Source: Erodium maritimum (taxonomy: Eukaryota; Streptophyta; Magnoliopsida; Geraniales; Geraniaceae). Taken from it: a DNA stretch of 64,000 nt. Every line of letters begins with the position of its first letter. Position 1 is the stretch's first letter. The position numbers and the translations under genes were made by a program. Positions 34,122 to 45,660 of this stretch are shown here, one piece after another. The notes under the pieces are model-generated. The model was not told the origin of the DNA. It searched no databases and saw only the letters and a list, made by a program, of their open reading frames with translations. The DNA lies in the NCBI GenBank assembly GCA_963921825.1, contig OY997592.1:32219730-32283729 (forward strand), written 5' to 3'.

Positions 34122-37100
34122 TGTAGGAATTATAGGGAGCAAAAGCAGCGGAGAATAAACAAAATTCCCTATAAAAGCCTCAGGATCTATGTAATTCCGA
34201 GTAAACCGACAAACAAAAACTAAAGGAGAAATTACTTCTTTCAATTTTCAGCTTGGTTCAAGACAGGGACCAACATGCAGCTCGTATATCTCAGCAACGA
34301 ACCGTTGGAATACAAATCCCTTCAGTCAGATTGAATACCAATGTGTTTGAAAGTTCACTCCAAAAATCTGCAAGATCGGACATCGGATAGACCTCCGATC
34401 GAGCTCTTTCCAGCAGCTGGTCGGACAGAAACTGGGCAGAAAAATCTGGACATATTTTTCTCTTCTTCTAGCAAACCAAGAACACCCAAAACAAATTGAT
34501 TTGGTGGATTAAGTGTGAGTTAAGACGTTTCCAAAAGGATCCGTCCTCTACCGGTATCCACACCAACAAGATATCCCAAATCGCTTGTGTGCTAGCACAA
34601 AGGAATAACACTTCTTCCTTTCTTTTTCTCTAACTCGTTTCTCTCTCTACCCTTTGAGAACCATTCTCAACACAATGAAAAATATGATTTTTCTTCTCTC
34701 TCTTGCATGCATATATCTCCCAACAAGACCACATTATTTTATTTGGAAAAACCCAACACTTTGACTTCCAAATTTGACAAGTGGCCTTCTAAGGCTTTGC
34801 ATGACTCCACTATGTCATTTCAAGCAAGTCCAACTCTTGGACTTTCTTTTATGACAAGTGTCATATTTTAGGAGTAGTGTTCATGCAAAAATTCAAGAGC
34901 CTTATTTTCTTTTTAATTGCCCAACATAATCTTTATTATATTGGTAATTCGAAAAACGAGTTAAATGAATAAATAAATATTATATCGAATATAATATATT
35001 ATTTTATTCACTTGAGGGACTTCAAAAGTCAAATTCGATTTTGGGCTCGTTGTTTGCGACCCTGTAGGGTCATAATACGTGTTGGCAGTGGGCCTGAAAT
35101 CCTCGTTTCATCCACATCTCATAGTTGGCCTCTAGCAAGGAATTATGACTACCCAAACGTTTATGATGATCGTTAATCCGACTTAACCTTTACCCGCTAA
35201 TGTAAGAACCACTCCCGGTCAACGTTAGTCAAATCGGCGAAAAACAGGAAAATTTAAAAAATTTGGACAGACACCTAAATGAACCCAAATTTGACCCCGA
35301 GGGTCATATCGGACTTTAGTTGACCCTGATATCGACCAAAGTGTGTTCCGGGGAACTCAGGGCAACTTTCTGATCAATTGGGAAATGTTGACTTTTCGCT
35401 GGAAAAGTCAACCGAGCGACGTTTTGGTCCGTTCGAGGTCAGTTTTGTACCCAAAAAGCTTAGCCGTCGTCGCAGCGGTCTTAGTTGAGCTGTTTCCTTG
35501 TAGCCAGTGAAGTTTCGTAATTTCTTGGAAAAAGTGCCCGTTCGGGGCCCGAAACAGCCGAATTTCGCGAATCTGATTCGAAAATATCTAGGAGATATTT
35601 TCAAAAAAGGTGTGGGACCCACTTGCCACATGTCACAATTGTGGTGCTGTTAGGTTTATTGGACAAAACAAATGATGAGACTTTAGTGTTAGTTTTGTAA
35701 ATAAAGAAAAGTTGGTGTTAGTTTAAAACAAAAATAAGAGGGAAAGGTTGATACACGTCCATTTCAGAAAGAAAAAAAAAAGAGTTAGAAAGAGAAAGAA
35801 GAGAGAGAAGGAGAAGAGAGAAAGTAAGGGAAAAGCTTGGAGTTTTGTGATTTCCCGACAATTCCGACCGACGGATCGTCTCAACGGTTGAAGAATCGAG
35901 CTCCCATCGTCATTCCCTACGGTGAGAACCTATTCGATTCTCGTTCTGGTACGTTTGAATTTTAGGGTTTGAGTTTAAACGATTCAAATATGGTTGGGTT
36001 TTGGTTAGAATTGGTTTAAAGATGAATGGTTGAGGTTTGGGGTTCGTTAGGAACGTTTTGGGGCGAAAAGGAAATTTTCCCATTATGGTCGTGTGGGGCC
36101 CACGTGTTCGGGTCTCGGGTTTTTGTGTTCGGGTGGTTTTGGACGAACCCCAAGTCGTTAATTCACACCCGGAACGAATTTTGGAATTAAATTGTGAAAG
36201 TTGGGAATTTCGGGTTTAGAAACTTTAAATGCGAATTAAATCGCTCGGAAGTCGGAAATTGATTCCGTCGATTGCATTGGAACCCTTGAATTATTCTAAG
36301 ACCGTAGAAACGAAAACGGGAATTTTCGGAGCCCCGGAAGGACAATTTTAAAACCCGGGCAGATTCGCCATGTCGGGCGAATCGGGCCTTTCCGGGTCCA
36401 TTAGTGACAATGTCGAGTAATTGGGAAGTTTGGGAGTGATCGACATTGTCGGGGTTGCATTTGGGCGTTTAATTCTTTAAATTCGGGTTTCGCATGCTTA
36501 CTTAAAAAGTGTGTTGATTGTAATGATTGTAGACTGTGTCGCCTACCGTGGAAATAGGAGGCTAAGCGGGAATTATGGAGCTTTGCCGGAGTAAGAGTAT
36601 CGGGTTTGACACGCTTCAAGAGGTAGGAAAAAGTAGCCGGATCTCGGCCCTGACTAGGGAAAGTTAACAGTAGAAATGCATGTGACACTAGGGTGTCGTG
36701 GGTTAAGTAATTTTATCGAATATTAGAAAGGTAGGTGTAATAACCACTCCCGGTCAACGCCAGTCAAATCTGCGAAAAACGGGAAAATTTAAAAAGCCAA
36801 CTGAGCGGCGTTTTGGTCCGTTCGCTGGAAAAGTCAACCGAGCGACGTTTTGGTCCGTTCGAGGCCCGTTTTGGATCCAAAAAGCTTAGTCGTCGCAGCG
36901 GTCTTAGTTGGGCCGTTTCCTTGTAGCCCGCGAAGTTTCGTAATTTCTTGGAAAAAGTGCCCGTTCGGGGCCCGAAACGTCCGATGTTCGCGAATCTGAT
37001 TGGAAAATATCTTCTAGATATCTTTTCTAAAAGGTGTGCGACCCACCTTGCCACTTGTCAAGCAAGTGGTGGTGTTAGGTGTGGGACAAGACAAGGAAGA

Positions 37101-38417
37101 CTACTTTTAGTATTAGTTGTATATTTAAGTATTAGAATTTATTTTTTTTAAACAAAACAAAAGGGGAAAGAAGTGTTAGTCTCGGCCAATTAGTTCAAAA
37201 AGAGAAGAAGTAGAGAGAGAAAGTGGAGAGAAGAAAGAGAAGGAGAAAAGGGAAAAAGAGAAGAAAAAGTGTGACGTTTTTGTGATTTCCCGACGATCCA
37301 ACCGGCGGATCGTCTCAACGATTGAAGATTCAAGCTCACACCGTCATTCTCTACGGTGAGCACCTAACCGATTTTCGTTTTGGTACATTTGAAATATAGG
37401 GTTTGAGTTTAAACGGTTTGATTATGGTTGGGTTTTGATTAGAATTGGTTTAAAGATTGAATGGTTGAGGTTTGGGGTTCGTTAGGAACGTTTTGGGGCA
37501 AAAAGGGAATTTTTCCATTGTGGCCGTGTGGGGCCCATGTGCTCGGGTGCTCGGGTTTTGTGTTCGGGTGGTTTAGAACGTTCCCCGGACCATTTATCCA
37601 TAACCGAATCGAAATTTGGATTTAAATTGCAAAAGTTGCATTTATCGGGTTTAGAAACTTTAAACGCTAATTAACTGACTCGGAAGTCGGAATTCGATTC
37701 CGTGGAGTGCCTTGGGACCCTTGAATTATTCTAAGACCGTAGAAACGAAAACGGGAATTTTTGGAGCCCCGGAAGGGCATTTACAAAACCCGGGCAGATT
37801 CGCCATGTCGGGCGAATCGGGCCTTTTCGGGTCCAATATCGACAATGTCGGGTAATTGGGGAGTTTGGGAGTGATCGACATTGTCGGGGTTAATTTTGAG
37901 CGTCAGGTTTATTAAAATTCAGCATTATGCCTGCAAGCTTAAAAGCGTTTAAAATTGTGTTCTTTTAGATCGTGCTGCGGACCGGGGCCAAGGAAAGCTA
38001 GGCGAGTGACGGAGATCATGCCGGGGCTTATTTGGGCACTTTTGGAGAACACGCACGAGGTAGGGAAAAGTAGCCGGATCTCGGCCCTGACTGGGGAAAG
38101 TTAACAGTAGAATTGCATGTGACACCGGGGTGTCGTGGGTTGAATAGGTTTATTTAAATATTAGAAAAGCATGATACGGGAACGTAGCGAATATGAGAAA
38201 AGAATGTGACACTTAGTAGTGTCGTAGGAGCAGAGAACTTAGCGTTATTAGAATTACTGGAGGCATATGACCATGCCCGGGGGTTGTTTGTGAACTTATC
38301 GATATTAGGAGTACTGGAGGCATATGACCATGCCCGGAGGTTGTTTGAGAAACTGTTGATATTAGGACTGTTGGAGGCTTGGGTTAAGCCGGAGGTTGAT
38401 TGATCTTTTGGTGTCTT

Positions 38418-38600
38418 GGGTGGCCTTGAGAGCCCGTGTATTATTATCGAGCTTTGGGTGGCCTTGAGAGGCCGTATTATTATTATCGAGTTTTGGGTGG
38501 CCTTGAGAGCCCGTATTATTATTATCGAGTTTTGGGTGGCCTTGAGATCCCGTATTATTATTGTTGAGTCTTGGGTGGCCATGAGAGCCCGTACTTTATC
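38418..38600 (+). repeat. 39-bp tandem repeat in A7 (5 units)
   Basis: GGGTGGCCTTGAGAGCCCGT followed by an ATTATTATTATCGAG stretch, starting about 38418, 38456, 38495, 38534 and 38573. ATT codons give false Ile-rich frames on both strands. Confidence 0.85.
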
Positions 38601-38639
38601 TTTGGTGTTTTAGCTGGCTTACAAGCTAGAGTCTCGGTA

Positions 38640-38940
38640 AGTTGCGAGCGTGTTTTATTGTTGAGTTTTGGGTGGCCATGAGTGCCCGTGGGGTTGTTGA
38701 ACCCGTGTCTTTATCTTTGGCTGGCTTACGAGTTAGAGTCTCGGTAAGTTGCGAGCGTGTTTTATTGTTGAGTTTTGGGTGGCCATGAGTGCCCGTGGGG
38801 TTGTTGAACCCGTGTCTTTATCTTTGGTGTTTTAGCTAGCTTACGAGTTAGAGTCTCGGTAAGTTGCGAGCGTGTTTCATCGTTGAGTTTTGGGTGGCCA
38901 TGAGTGCCCGTGGGGCCGTTGAACCCGTGTCTTTACCTTT
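38640..38940 (+). repeat. 107-115-bp compound repeat in A7 (about 3 units)
   Basis: Each unit combines GGTGGCCATGAGTGCCCGTG, a TTGAACCCGTGTCTTTATC block and GGCTTACGAGTTAGAGTCTC followed by GGTAAGTTGCGAGCGTG. Units end near 38650, 38760 and 38875. Confidence 0.8.
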
Positions 38941-39298
38941 GGTGTCTTGGGAGGCCGTGAGTGCCTGTGGGGCTGTTGAGTCCGTGTTTCACTGTTGGTG
39001 TGTCTTGGGAGGCCGTGAGTGCCTGTGGGGCCGTTGAGTCCGAGTTTTACTGTTGGTGTCTTAGTGGCCATGAGTGCCTATGAGTGTTGAACCTGTGTTG
39101 TTACTGGTTGTTGAACTTGCTTGTGATTGTGTTTGTGATTGTGATTGTGATTGTGGTTACCTGAGGTTGGGGGCCCGCTTCATGAAACGGGGGTCCAGGA
39201 GCACACGCGTCTGCATGTTCAGACGGGGTAGGGGGCCCGCCCGCCAATAAAGGGGTCCTGGTCGCGCGTGTGTGGTTTGGGTTTGTGAGCATACTTTG

Positions 39299-39480
39299 GC
39301 TGGCTTACGAGTTAGAGTCTCGGTAAGTTGCAAGCATTCTTGGGCTGGCTTACGAGTTAGAGTCTCGGTAAGTTGCAAGCATTTTCCGGCTGGCTTACGA
39401 GTTAGAGTCTCGGTAAGTTGCAAGCATTCTTGGGTTGGCCTGACCGAGTTAGAGTCTCGGGAGGGTGTGAGCGTTCTTGG
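39299..39480 (+). repeat. 45-bp tandem repeat in A7 (3 full units plus a decayed fourth)
   Basis: TGGCTTACGAGTTAGAGTCT followed by CGGTAAGTTGCAAGCATTC starts at 39301, 39346 and 39391, with a decayed unit near 39436. The word GGCTTACGAGTTAGAG is shared with the compound repeat upstream, so the arrays have exchanged modules. Confidence 0.87.
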
Positions 39481-40289
39481 CAGCTGGTTTACGATCCTTT
39501 GTGATCTTGTTTGGTGTTGCGTAGTTTCTTTTGAGTCCTTGGAAGAGGTCGTGATCATTGTGTCGGGTCTACTTTGCGTGCCAGAGTGTTGAGTTGGTCA
39601 AGGAAGGAAACAGTAGGTGTATGTTCAGTCAGAGTACTTGGGTTGGGGACAGTGTTCCCTGGTGTTGACCTTGTTTTTGGTGTTACCAGCATTGTCTGCT
39701 AATTATGCCGTAGGCATTCTATTATCCGTGGTGGTGAGAGAACGCTCACCCCTAGCTGCTTTTCCTACAGGTACCGTTCGCAGGCTGGACTAGGTGAGCT
39801 TCTGAAGCTTGAAGAGCTAGAAGTGGGATTCTGGGTTTATTTGAGTCTAGCGACGTATACCATGTTTTTGTCCACTTGTTGGGACGTGTTTTAAGTTGTA
39901 AATATTATTTTGTTGAACTAAACTGGTATTTTAAAGTGATTAATGGAAAAGGTTTCAAGGTGTTTACTATTTTAAAACGTTCGCGTCCCGAGTTCGGTTT
40001 ACTGAAATTGGGGCGTGACAGTAGGTGACACCGGGTAGTGTCGTATGATACGGGAACGTAGCGAACAGTTGAAATTCATGTGACACTTAGTAGTGTCGTA
40101 GGAGCAGTGAACTTGTCGATATTAGGATTACTGGAGGCATATGACCATGCCCGGAGGTTGATTGCGAACTTGTTGATATTAGAAGTACTGAAGGCATATG
40201 ATCATGCCCGGAGGTTGATTGTGAAACTGTTGATATTAGAACTGCTGGAGACATTGATTATGCCCGGAGGTTGATTGTGTAATTTATGT

Positions 40290-41040
40290 CTTGGGTGGCA
40301 ATGAGAGCTCGTGCTTTACTATTGTGTCTTGGGTGGCCATGAGAGCCCGTGCTTTACTGTTGTGTCTTGGGTGGCCATGAGGGCCCGTGATTTACTGTTG
40401 GTGTGTCTTGGGAGGCCGTGAGTGCCGTGGGGTTGTTGAGCCCGTGAGTTACTGTTGGTGTGTCTTGGGAGGCCGTGACTGCCCGTGGGGTTGTTGAGCC
40501 CGTGAGTTACTGTTGGTGTGTCTTGGGAGGCCGTGAGTGCCCGTAGGGTTGTTGAGCCCGTGAGTTACTGTTGGTGTGTCTTGGGAGGCCGTGAGTGCCC
40601 GTGAGGTTGTTGAGTCCGTGTTTTACTATTGGTGTCTTGGGTGGCCATGAGTGCATGTGGAGTGTTGAACCTGTGTTGTTGCTGTTTGTTGAACTTGCTT
40701 GTGATTGTGATTGTGGTTACCTGAGGTTGGAAACCCGACTTTGTGTCGGGGAAGTTGTGTGGTGTGGCTAGCCTCCCGACTGGGATCGGGGGAAGCGGAG
40801 AGGTTGTGGGCTAGCCTCCCGACTGGGATCGGGAGAAGGATTGCGAGGTTGGTGGTGTGGCTAGCCTCCCGACTGGGATCGGGGGAAGCGGAGAGGTTGT
40901 GGGCTAGCCACCCGGCTGTGTGTCGGGAGAAGTTTCGTGGTTTGCGCGGGTGTGGCTAGGTACCCGACTGAGATCGGGGGTAGGGGAGAGGTTGTGGGCT
41001 AGCCTTCCGATTGAGATCGCGAGAAGTTGCGCGGCAGGTC
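40290..41040 (+). repeat. Two tandem arrays in the right part of A6
   Basis: About 40290-40640 holds units of about 57-60 bp (GGGAGGCCGTGAGTGCCCGT, GGGTTGTTGAGCCCGTGAGT, TACTGTTGGTGTGTCTT). About 40750-41040 holds units with CTAGCCTCCCGACTGGGATC and GGGAGAAG or GGGGGAAG. A8 has both in the same order, so A6 and A8 are close relatives. Confidence 0.85.
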
Positions 41041-41368
41041 GACCGCCTGACCTGACATGGATCGGTAAAGGGCGAGAGAGAGATGGGGTTACTGAGCAGC
41101 TGGTGTGCGATCCTTTGTGATCTTGTTTGGTGTGCGATCCTTTGTGATCTTGGGTGTTGCGTGGTTGTCTGTCGTGTCTTTGGAGGAGGTTGTCAATCGT
41201 TGTGTCGGGTCTACATTACGTGTTCGAGTGTTGAGTCGGTTAAGGAAAGTAACCGTTGTGTGTCAGTCGGGTTACTTGAGTTGGGGATAGTAGTCCCCGA
41301 TGTTGGGTCGTTGTTGGTGTTACCGGCATTATCTGCTAGTATGCCGTAGTCAGTCTGTTATCCGTGGT

Positions 41369-41386
41369 GGTGAGCGAACGCTCACC
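41369..41386. repeat. GGTGAGCG palindrome conserved near the 3' end of family A LTRs
   Basis: GGTGAGCG and CGCTCACC (8-bp arms, AA loop) sit about 10 bp upstream of CTGCTTTTCCTACAGGTAC. The same hairpin, with 0-1 mismatches and a 2-3-nt loop, is at the equivalent place in A2 (about 4889-4907), A3, A4, A7, A8 and A9. Confidence 0.85.
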
Positions 41387-42370
41387 CCTAGCTGCTTTTC
41401 CTACAGGTACTGGTCGCGGGATGGACTAGGTGAGCTCTCGAAGCTTGAAGAGCTAGGAGCGGGAGTCCGAGTTTCCTTTTGAGTCTAGCGACGTACGCCT
41501 TGTATTTTGTCCGCTTGTTGGGACATACTTTTGAGTTGTAAATTACTATTTTGTTTAACTAAATGGTGGTTTTAAAGTGATTTATTTAAAAGGTTTGAAA
41601 GTGTTTTATTGTTTTAAACGTTCGCGCTCCGGGTTCGGTTCTACTGAATTTGGGGCGTGACAGCTAATATGCTAACCCTTCTCGAATAAGGCATAGGGTC
41701 GTCATCCTTATTTTACTCGATCGCTGTTTCTTGATCTTAAGTAGACTGCCAGTGATAACTCTTTATCAAATCGCATGGCCATGCTTTTTTTTGCAGTCCC
41801 ACTTATCAAGGGGCCCAAACAATATCTCTCATATTTGTATGAGTGACAGATCCCTTATCAGTCAACCATATCTCTCACATAGACACTTATGCACCCAATC
41901 ACAGCCTTTATAATTGCCCGGTTAAAGGCAACGTTTAACTGTGTCAAAGCACACAAGCACATATGCAGAAATCATGATGACTATAAGGTCTGAGGACTTA
42001 AGTCATATTACGGTACTGAGAAATACTCGTGACAGTTCCTATGTAGTATTCTCACAGTGGGTCATCCAATGTCATTTCCCTAAATGACATCTATGATTTG
42101 ACTTCATATCCAATATGTATGATCAGTAAAACGTGATCATCAGCCAACATCATACTAGTCTTAGTATATCAGAAGACCAGGGATAAAGTGAATAATACTC
42201 TATTACTTCTAAGAGTTTTACTATCAGGTCCTCAACCTGATGATCTTAAGAAAAAGTATTATTCACACTATTATCATTTCACAAATGATAATAGTAGTGC
42301 CGATGTATTAATGAAATGATAATGCCGTCCATGATCACGATTGGCCTAGGGCACAAAAACTAACAATGAC

Positions 42371-42825
42371 ATCTTGACGAACATCATACTCAAACAGCAT
42401 TTGCTTAATCCATAACAACTGGGTACAATTGCTTCTAGCAGCAATATATTCTGATTCAGCAGTAGAAAGGGAAATGCAATTTTTCTTCTTACTGAACAAA
42501 GAGATCGGGTTATTGCCAAGACAAAAACTTCCACTATAGGTGCTTGTTCTATCAATATCACTTCCAACCCAATAACCATCACAATAACCAACCAGTGTAG
42601 ATGAGGTATCAAAAGTATACAAGAGACCAAGATTAGTAGTACCTGCTACATACCTGATGATTCGTTTGGCCTGAGTAAGGTGGCTGGTATTTAAATTTAC
42701 TTGATGTCTAGCACATACTCCCATAGAGTGTGAAATGTTTAAACGATTGGCAGTGAGATACAGCAAGCTTCCTATAATGCTTCTATACTGGCTTTGATCA
42801 ACATATTCTCCTTGTTCATAATTAG
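42371..42825 (-). pseudogene. RNase H N-terminal part and RT end of element C
   Basis: Minus strand: YVDQSQYRSIIGSLLYLTAN, SHSMGVCARHQV, RIIRYVAGTTNLGLLY, STYSGSFCLGNNPISLFSKK, SLSTAESEYIAA and QLLWIKQML. This is the standard copia RT/RNase H junction and RNase H start. The reading runs on into the CDN block at 34121 once D is removed. On the right it is broken by LTR C2. Confidence 0.87.
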
Positions 42826-44420
42826 TGTTGTTACATCTAAGTTGGCAATGTTTGTGTCAAGCATTATGTCATTTGAGATGTCATCAGACATCCTGTGCGT
42901 GCCTAGCAGCAAAGACAGAAAATATGTCAAGCCAGATGTATACGTATCCGGTGCTGCAGATTTGTTTACTAAATGAAAATATATTCATGCGATTAAGATT
43001 TTTTGTTTTAGCAAGTAAGATATGTTTTTCAAACTTAAAGATACTTATTTAATAGATATTTGATATATTTATAAAGTATTATATCACACGGAAACTTGAA
43101 AATACAGTTGAAGAATTATTTCCTAGTTTGGATATACTTCTGCGACTTGTTTTCTTCTTTGAAGATACCACTAATATAGATATCAGATATATCTAGGAAA
43201 GATTCTAATGCAAGGGACAAAGAGATTTGGGTTTCCTAGTTTGGAGATTTGTTTTCCAAACTTGAAGATATTTTGTGATAATGATCTAATCGGTATAAAG
43301 AATATTTTTGCGCTAGGAAACTTAATGATTCAACAAGATCAGAACTCTAAGGATTACGGAAAACTTATGACGAACGTTAACAAGTTGTAGGAGCTATATA
43401 ACTCATGAAGATATTCAGAGCTCTACTTGATCGCTGGCTAATCGAAAATGTCAGTACAAAAGTCATATGACATCTAGAGCGATCGTTTCCTAAATTGAAG
43501 ATAAGTATCGCGCGTTTCCTATTTTGAAGATAAATATCTTATGTTTCTTATTTTAAAGATGCTTATATTCCAAGCATCATATTCATTTATGGATTTTTTC
43601 CTAACTTAAATATACTTATATCTAAATAAATCTTCTTATTTTAAGAATTGTTCCAGCTTATGCAAACTTGACTCTAAGGCTTCAGAAACCCTAGGGGAAC
43701 CACAACTATAATAGATGGGGGAACTATAAAAAGCAAAGGGGATTGCCATTAGCTGTTGATCGTGATTGTGATCGTTATAGCTATTATTCTACCGATCATT
43801 GTTGGTTGTCGACATTTGTCGAAGCCATTGTTGTTACAAGCATAATTGTTGTAACTATGTTACGTCCATTGTTCTTTGTTCATGATATGAGATCTCTTAA
43901 ATGTGTTGGACTAGCTTGTTGATAGGCTGGATGAATTGAACGAAGAAGGACGTATTTGTGCTTAAATTGTATTCGTAACTGAATCCGTGATTGAGTTGTC
44001 TTTGGGTTATCAATCATCTACTGATTCACGAAGAACACCCTTGAAGAACAAGACTGCAAGGCTAAATCGAGCTGAAGGGCTCAAAGTATTCCAAGACTGA
44101 AGGTCTTACAGAGCGGGATCGAGTGAGGAGCTCAGATTCAGAGGGAGCCCTAAGATAGGTTTTGCACTTTGTAATAAGTAGATATAGTTGATCTGATGAT
44201 CTGATAACTTATATGTTGACCGATTACGTGATAGTGAAAACCATTCCACTGGAAGAGTGCCCTCAAACGTAGGTGATAATGCACCAAAATAGGTAACAAA
44301 CTTGCGTGTCTTTATTGTTTGTTCTTATTGTTTTATATATCCATATTGTTCTGAAGCAAGATGTCGATCCACATGTCTTCACATCTTGTAAGACATCTCA
44401 GTGTCTGCCGAAAAGTAACA
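42826..44420 (+). mobile_element. SIRE-like LTR C2 in plus orientation inside element C
   Basis: Begins TGTTGTTACATCTAAGTTGG, matching the complement of the C LTR start (TGTTGCTACATTTAGGTTGG at 49407). It ends near the CATCTTGTAAGACATCT / GTAACA area at about 44420. At about 1.6 kb it is longer than the 892-bp C LTR, so it is a different subfamily. It separates the RT from the RT/RNase H junction of the minus-strand C body. No clean TSD (ATTAG left; AAAAG or TCTTG right). Confidence 0.7.
43724..43732 (+). promoter_or_regulatory. TATA-like box of LTR C2
   Basis: CTATAAAAA, about 0.9 kb into the LTR, downstream of the CCCTAGGGGAAC segment that C3 also has. The C LTR on the minus strand has CTATAAAAG in the corresponding place. 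Confidence 0.5.
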
Positions 44421-45660
44421 TCTTGGACGACATCTGGCCATTGCACTTAACCAGAATTTTCAATTATTTTCACATGTGCTTTTGTGGGAGATCTTTTGTG
44501 AGAAGCTTCTCTAATCCAAACTTCTTTACCAAATTCTTGACATAGTTGCTTTGAGAGATAAAAATTTAAGTCTCCATTTGCTTAATTTGAAAACCAAGAA
44601 AGTAGCTTAATTCTCCTACCATGCTCATTTCAAACTCGGTTTGCATATGTCTTACAAAATGTTGGACCATCTTGTCTGACATCCCTCCAAACACAATGTC
44701 ATTGACTTATATTTGGGAAATCATGATGTTGACCCCTTTTCTTCTTAATAAAAAGAGTTATGTCAACTCTCCCTCGAACATAGCCATTCTTCTCGAGAAA
44801 TTGAGTTAGCCTTTCATACCAAGCCTGTGGAGCTTGTTTGAGTCCGTACAAAGCTTTATGAATTTTGTAGACATGTTGAGGCACGTGTGGATCAATAAAA
44901 TCTCTACGTTGGGCTACAGAAACTTCTTCATTCAGATATACATTCAAGAATGCACTCTTGACATCCATTTCATATAATTTTAAGTGTAGATGACAAACAA
45001 TTCCTTAAAGTAATATGATTGCTTTAAGTCTCGCCACAAGAGCAAATGTTTCTTCAAAATAAACTTCTTCTACATGTGTATATCCTTGAGCTACAAGGCG
45101 AGCCTTATTTACTATGACATTACCATGTTCATTTGTCTTGTTCTTGAAAAGCCATTTGGTTCCAATGATGTTCATATTGTCTGTTTAGGAACCAATTCCC
45201 ATTCATTGTTTCTTTCAAATTTTCCAAGTTCTTCTTGCATGGCTCCTATTTAGTACTCATCATTTATTTCCTCCTTAACATTCTTAGGCTCAATTTTTGA
45301 AACAAAGCAAGTGGTAACTATCATGTTTCGATGGCTTGTAAAAGCCTTTGAGCGAGTTCGCACTCTATCTTCCAAATTACCAATGATGTCTTGAATTGAG
45401 TGGTCTTTTGCACAGTTCTGGAAGGACTTATTGGCCTTGGAGAGATAGGTTCCTCATTAGTTTCTGAACTGTCAACTTCGACTTCTTGACGAACATCCTT
45501 GGGCTGGACATCATGAGTGACATCTATGCTTGGGACATCTTGTGGAACATCTTTACCTAAGCCCGATATTACAACTTCTTCATCATCTTCTCCTTTGTGG
45601 AACTCTTGAGTATCATTGACCACCACATTAATGGATTCCATCATTTATCGAGTACGCTTG
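44421..45660 (-). pseudogene. Reverse transcriptase remnant of SIRE-like copia C
   Basis: Minus strand, from the right: linker MESINVVVNDTQEF (45321-45644), typical of SIRE-type pol between integrase and RT; RT start with a GTKWLFKNK-type block; DVKSAFLNVYLNEEV and YKIHKALYGLKQAPQAWYE (44699-44968); then, frameshifted, FEMSMVGELSYFLGFQIKQ. The catalytic box reads stop-V-N-D-IVFG in place of YVDDIVFG. Inactive. It breaks at LTR C2. Confidence 0.85.

Larger units (their letters stand above)
36736..40020 (+). mobile_element. Family A solo LTR, copy A7, nested inside A6
   Basis: Starts TGTAATAACCA and ends TTGGGGCGTGACA. Exact TSD GTAGG at 36731-36735 and 40021-40025. At 3,285 bp it is the longest copy. 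Its TGTAAT start is shared with A9, suggesting a subfamily. It carries three array types (38418-38600, 38640-38940 and 39299-39480) but no coding domain. Inserted into another member of its own family in the same orientation. Confidence 0.93.
35201..41662 (+). mobile_element. Family A solo LTR, copy A6, interrupted by A7
   Basis: Starts TGTAAGAACCA and ends TTTGGGGCGTGACA. Exact TSD GCTAA at 35196-35200 and 41663-41667. A7 splits it after 36735; without A7 and its TSD it is 3,172 bp, the same computed length as A8. The right part carries the GGTGGCCATGAG array and a CTAGCCTCCCGACTGGGATCG array. Inserted in the D solo LTR. Confidence 0.93.
34122..42365 (-). mobile_element. Solo LTR of copia-type family D, interrupted by A6/A7
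   Basis: Left edge TGTAGGAATTATAGGG and right edge GGGCACAAAAACTAACA (TG...CA). Exact 5-bp TSD ATGAC at 34117-34121 and 42366-42370. Without A6 (6,462 bp including A7) and its TSD it is about 1,777 bp, with no coding region. LTR pieces of the same type are at 1740-2890. Contains GACCCTGTAGGGTC, a small palindrome, near 35070. Confidence 0.9.

Noticed and set aside
39101..39592. Proline/threonine-rich frames in A7 resembling a secreted or cell-wall protein
   Set aside because: Produced by the 45-bp tandem array; low complexity and absent from other copies.
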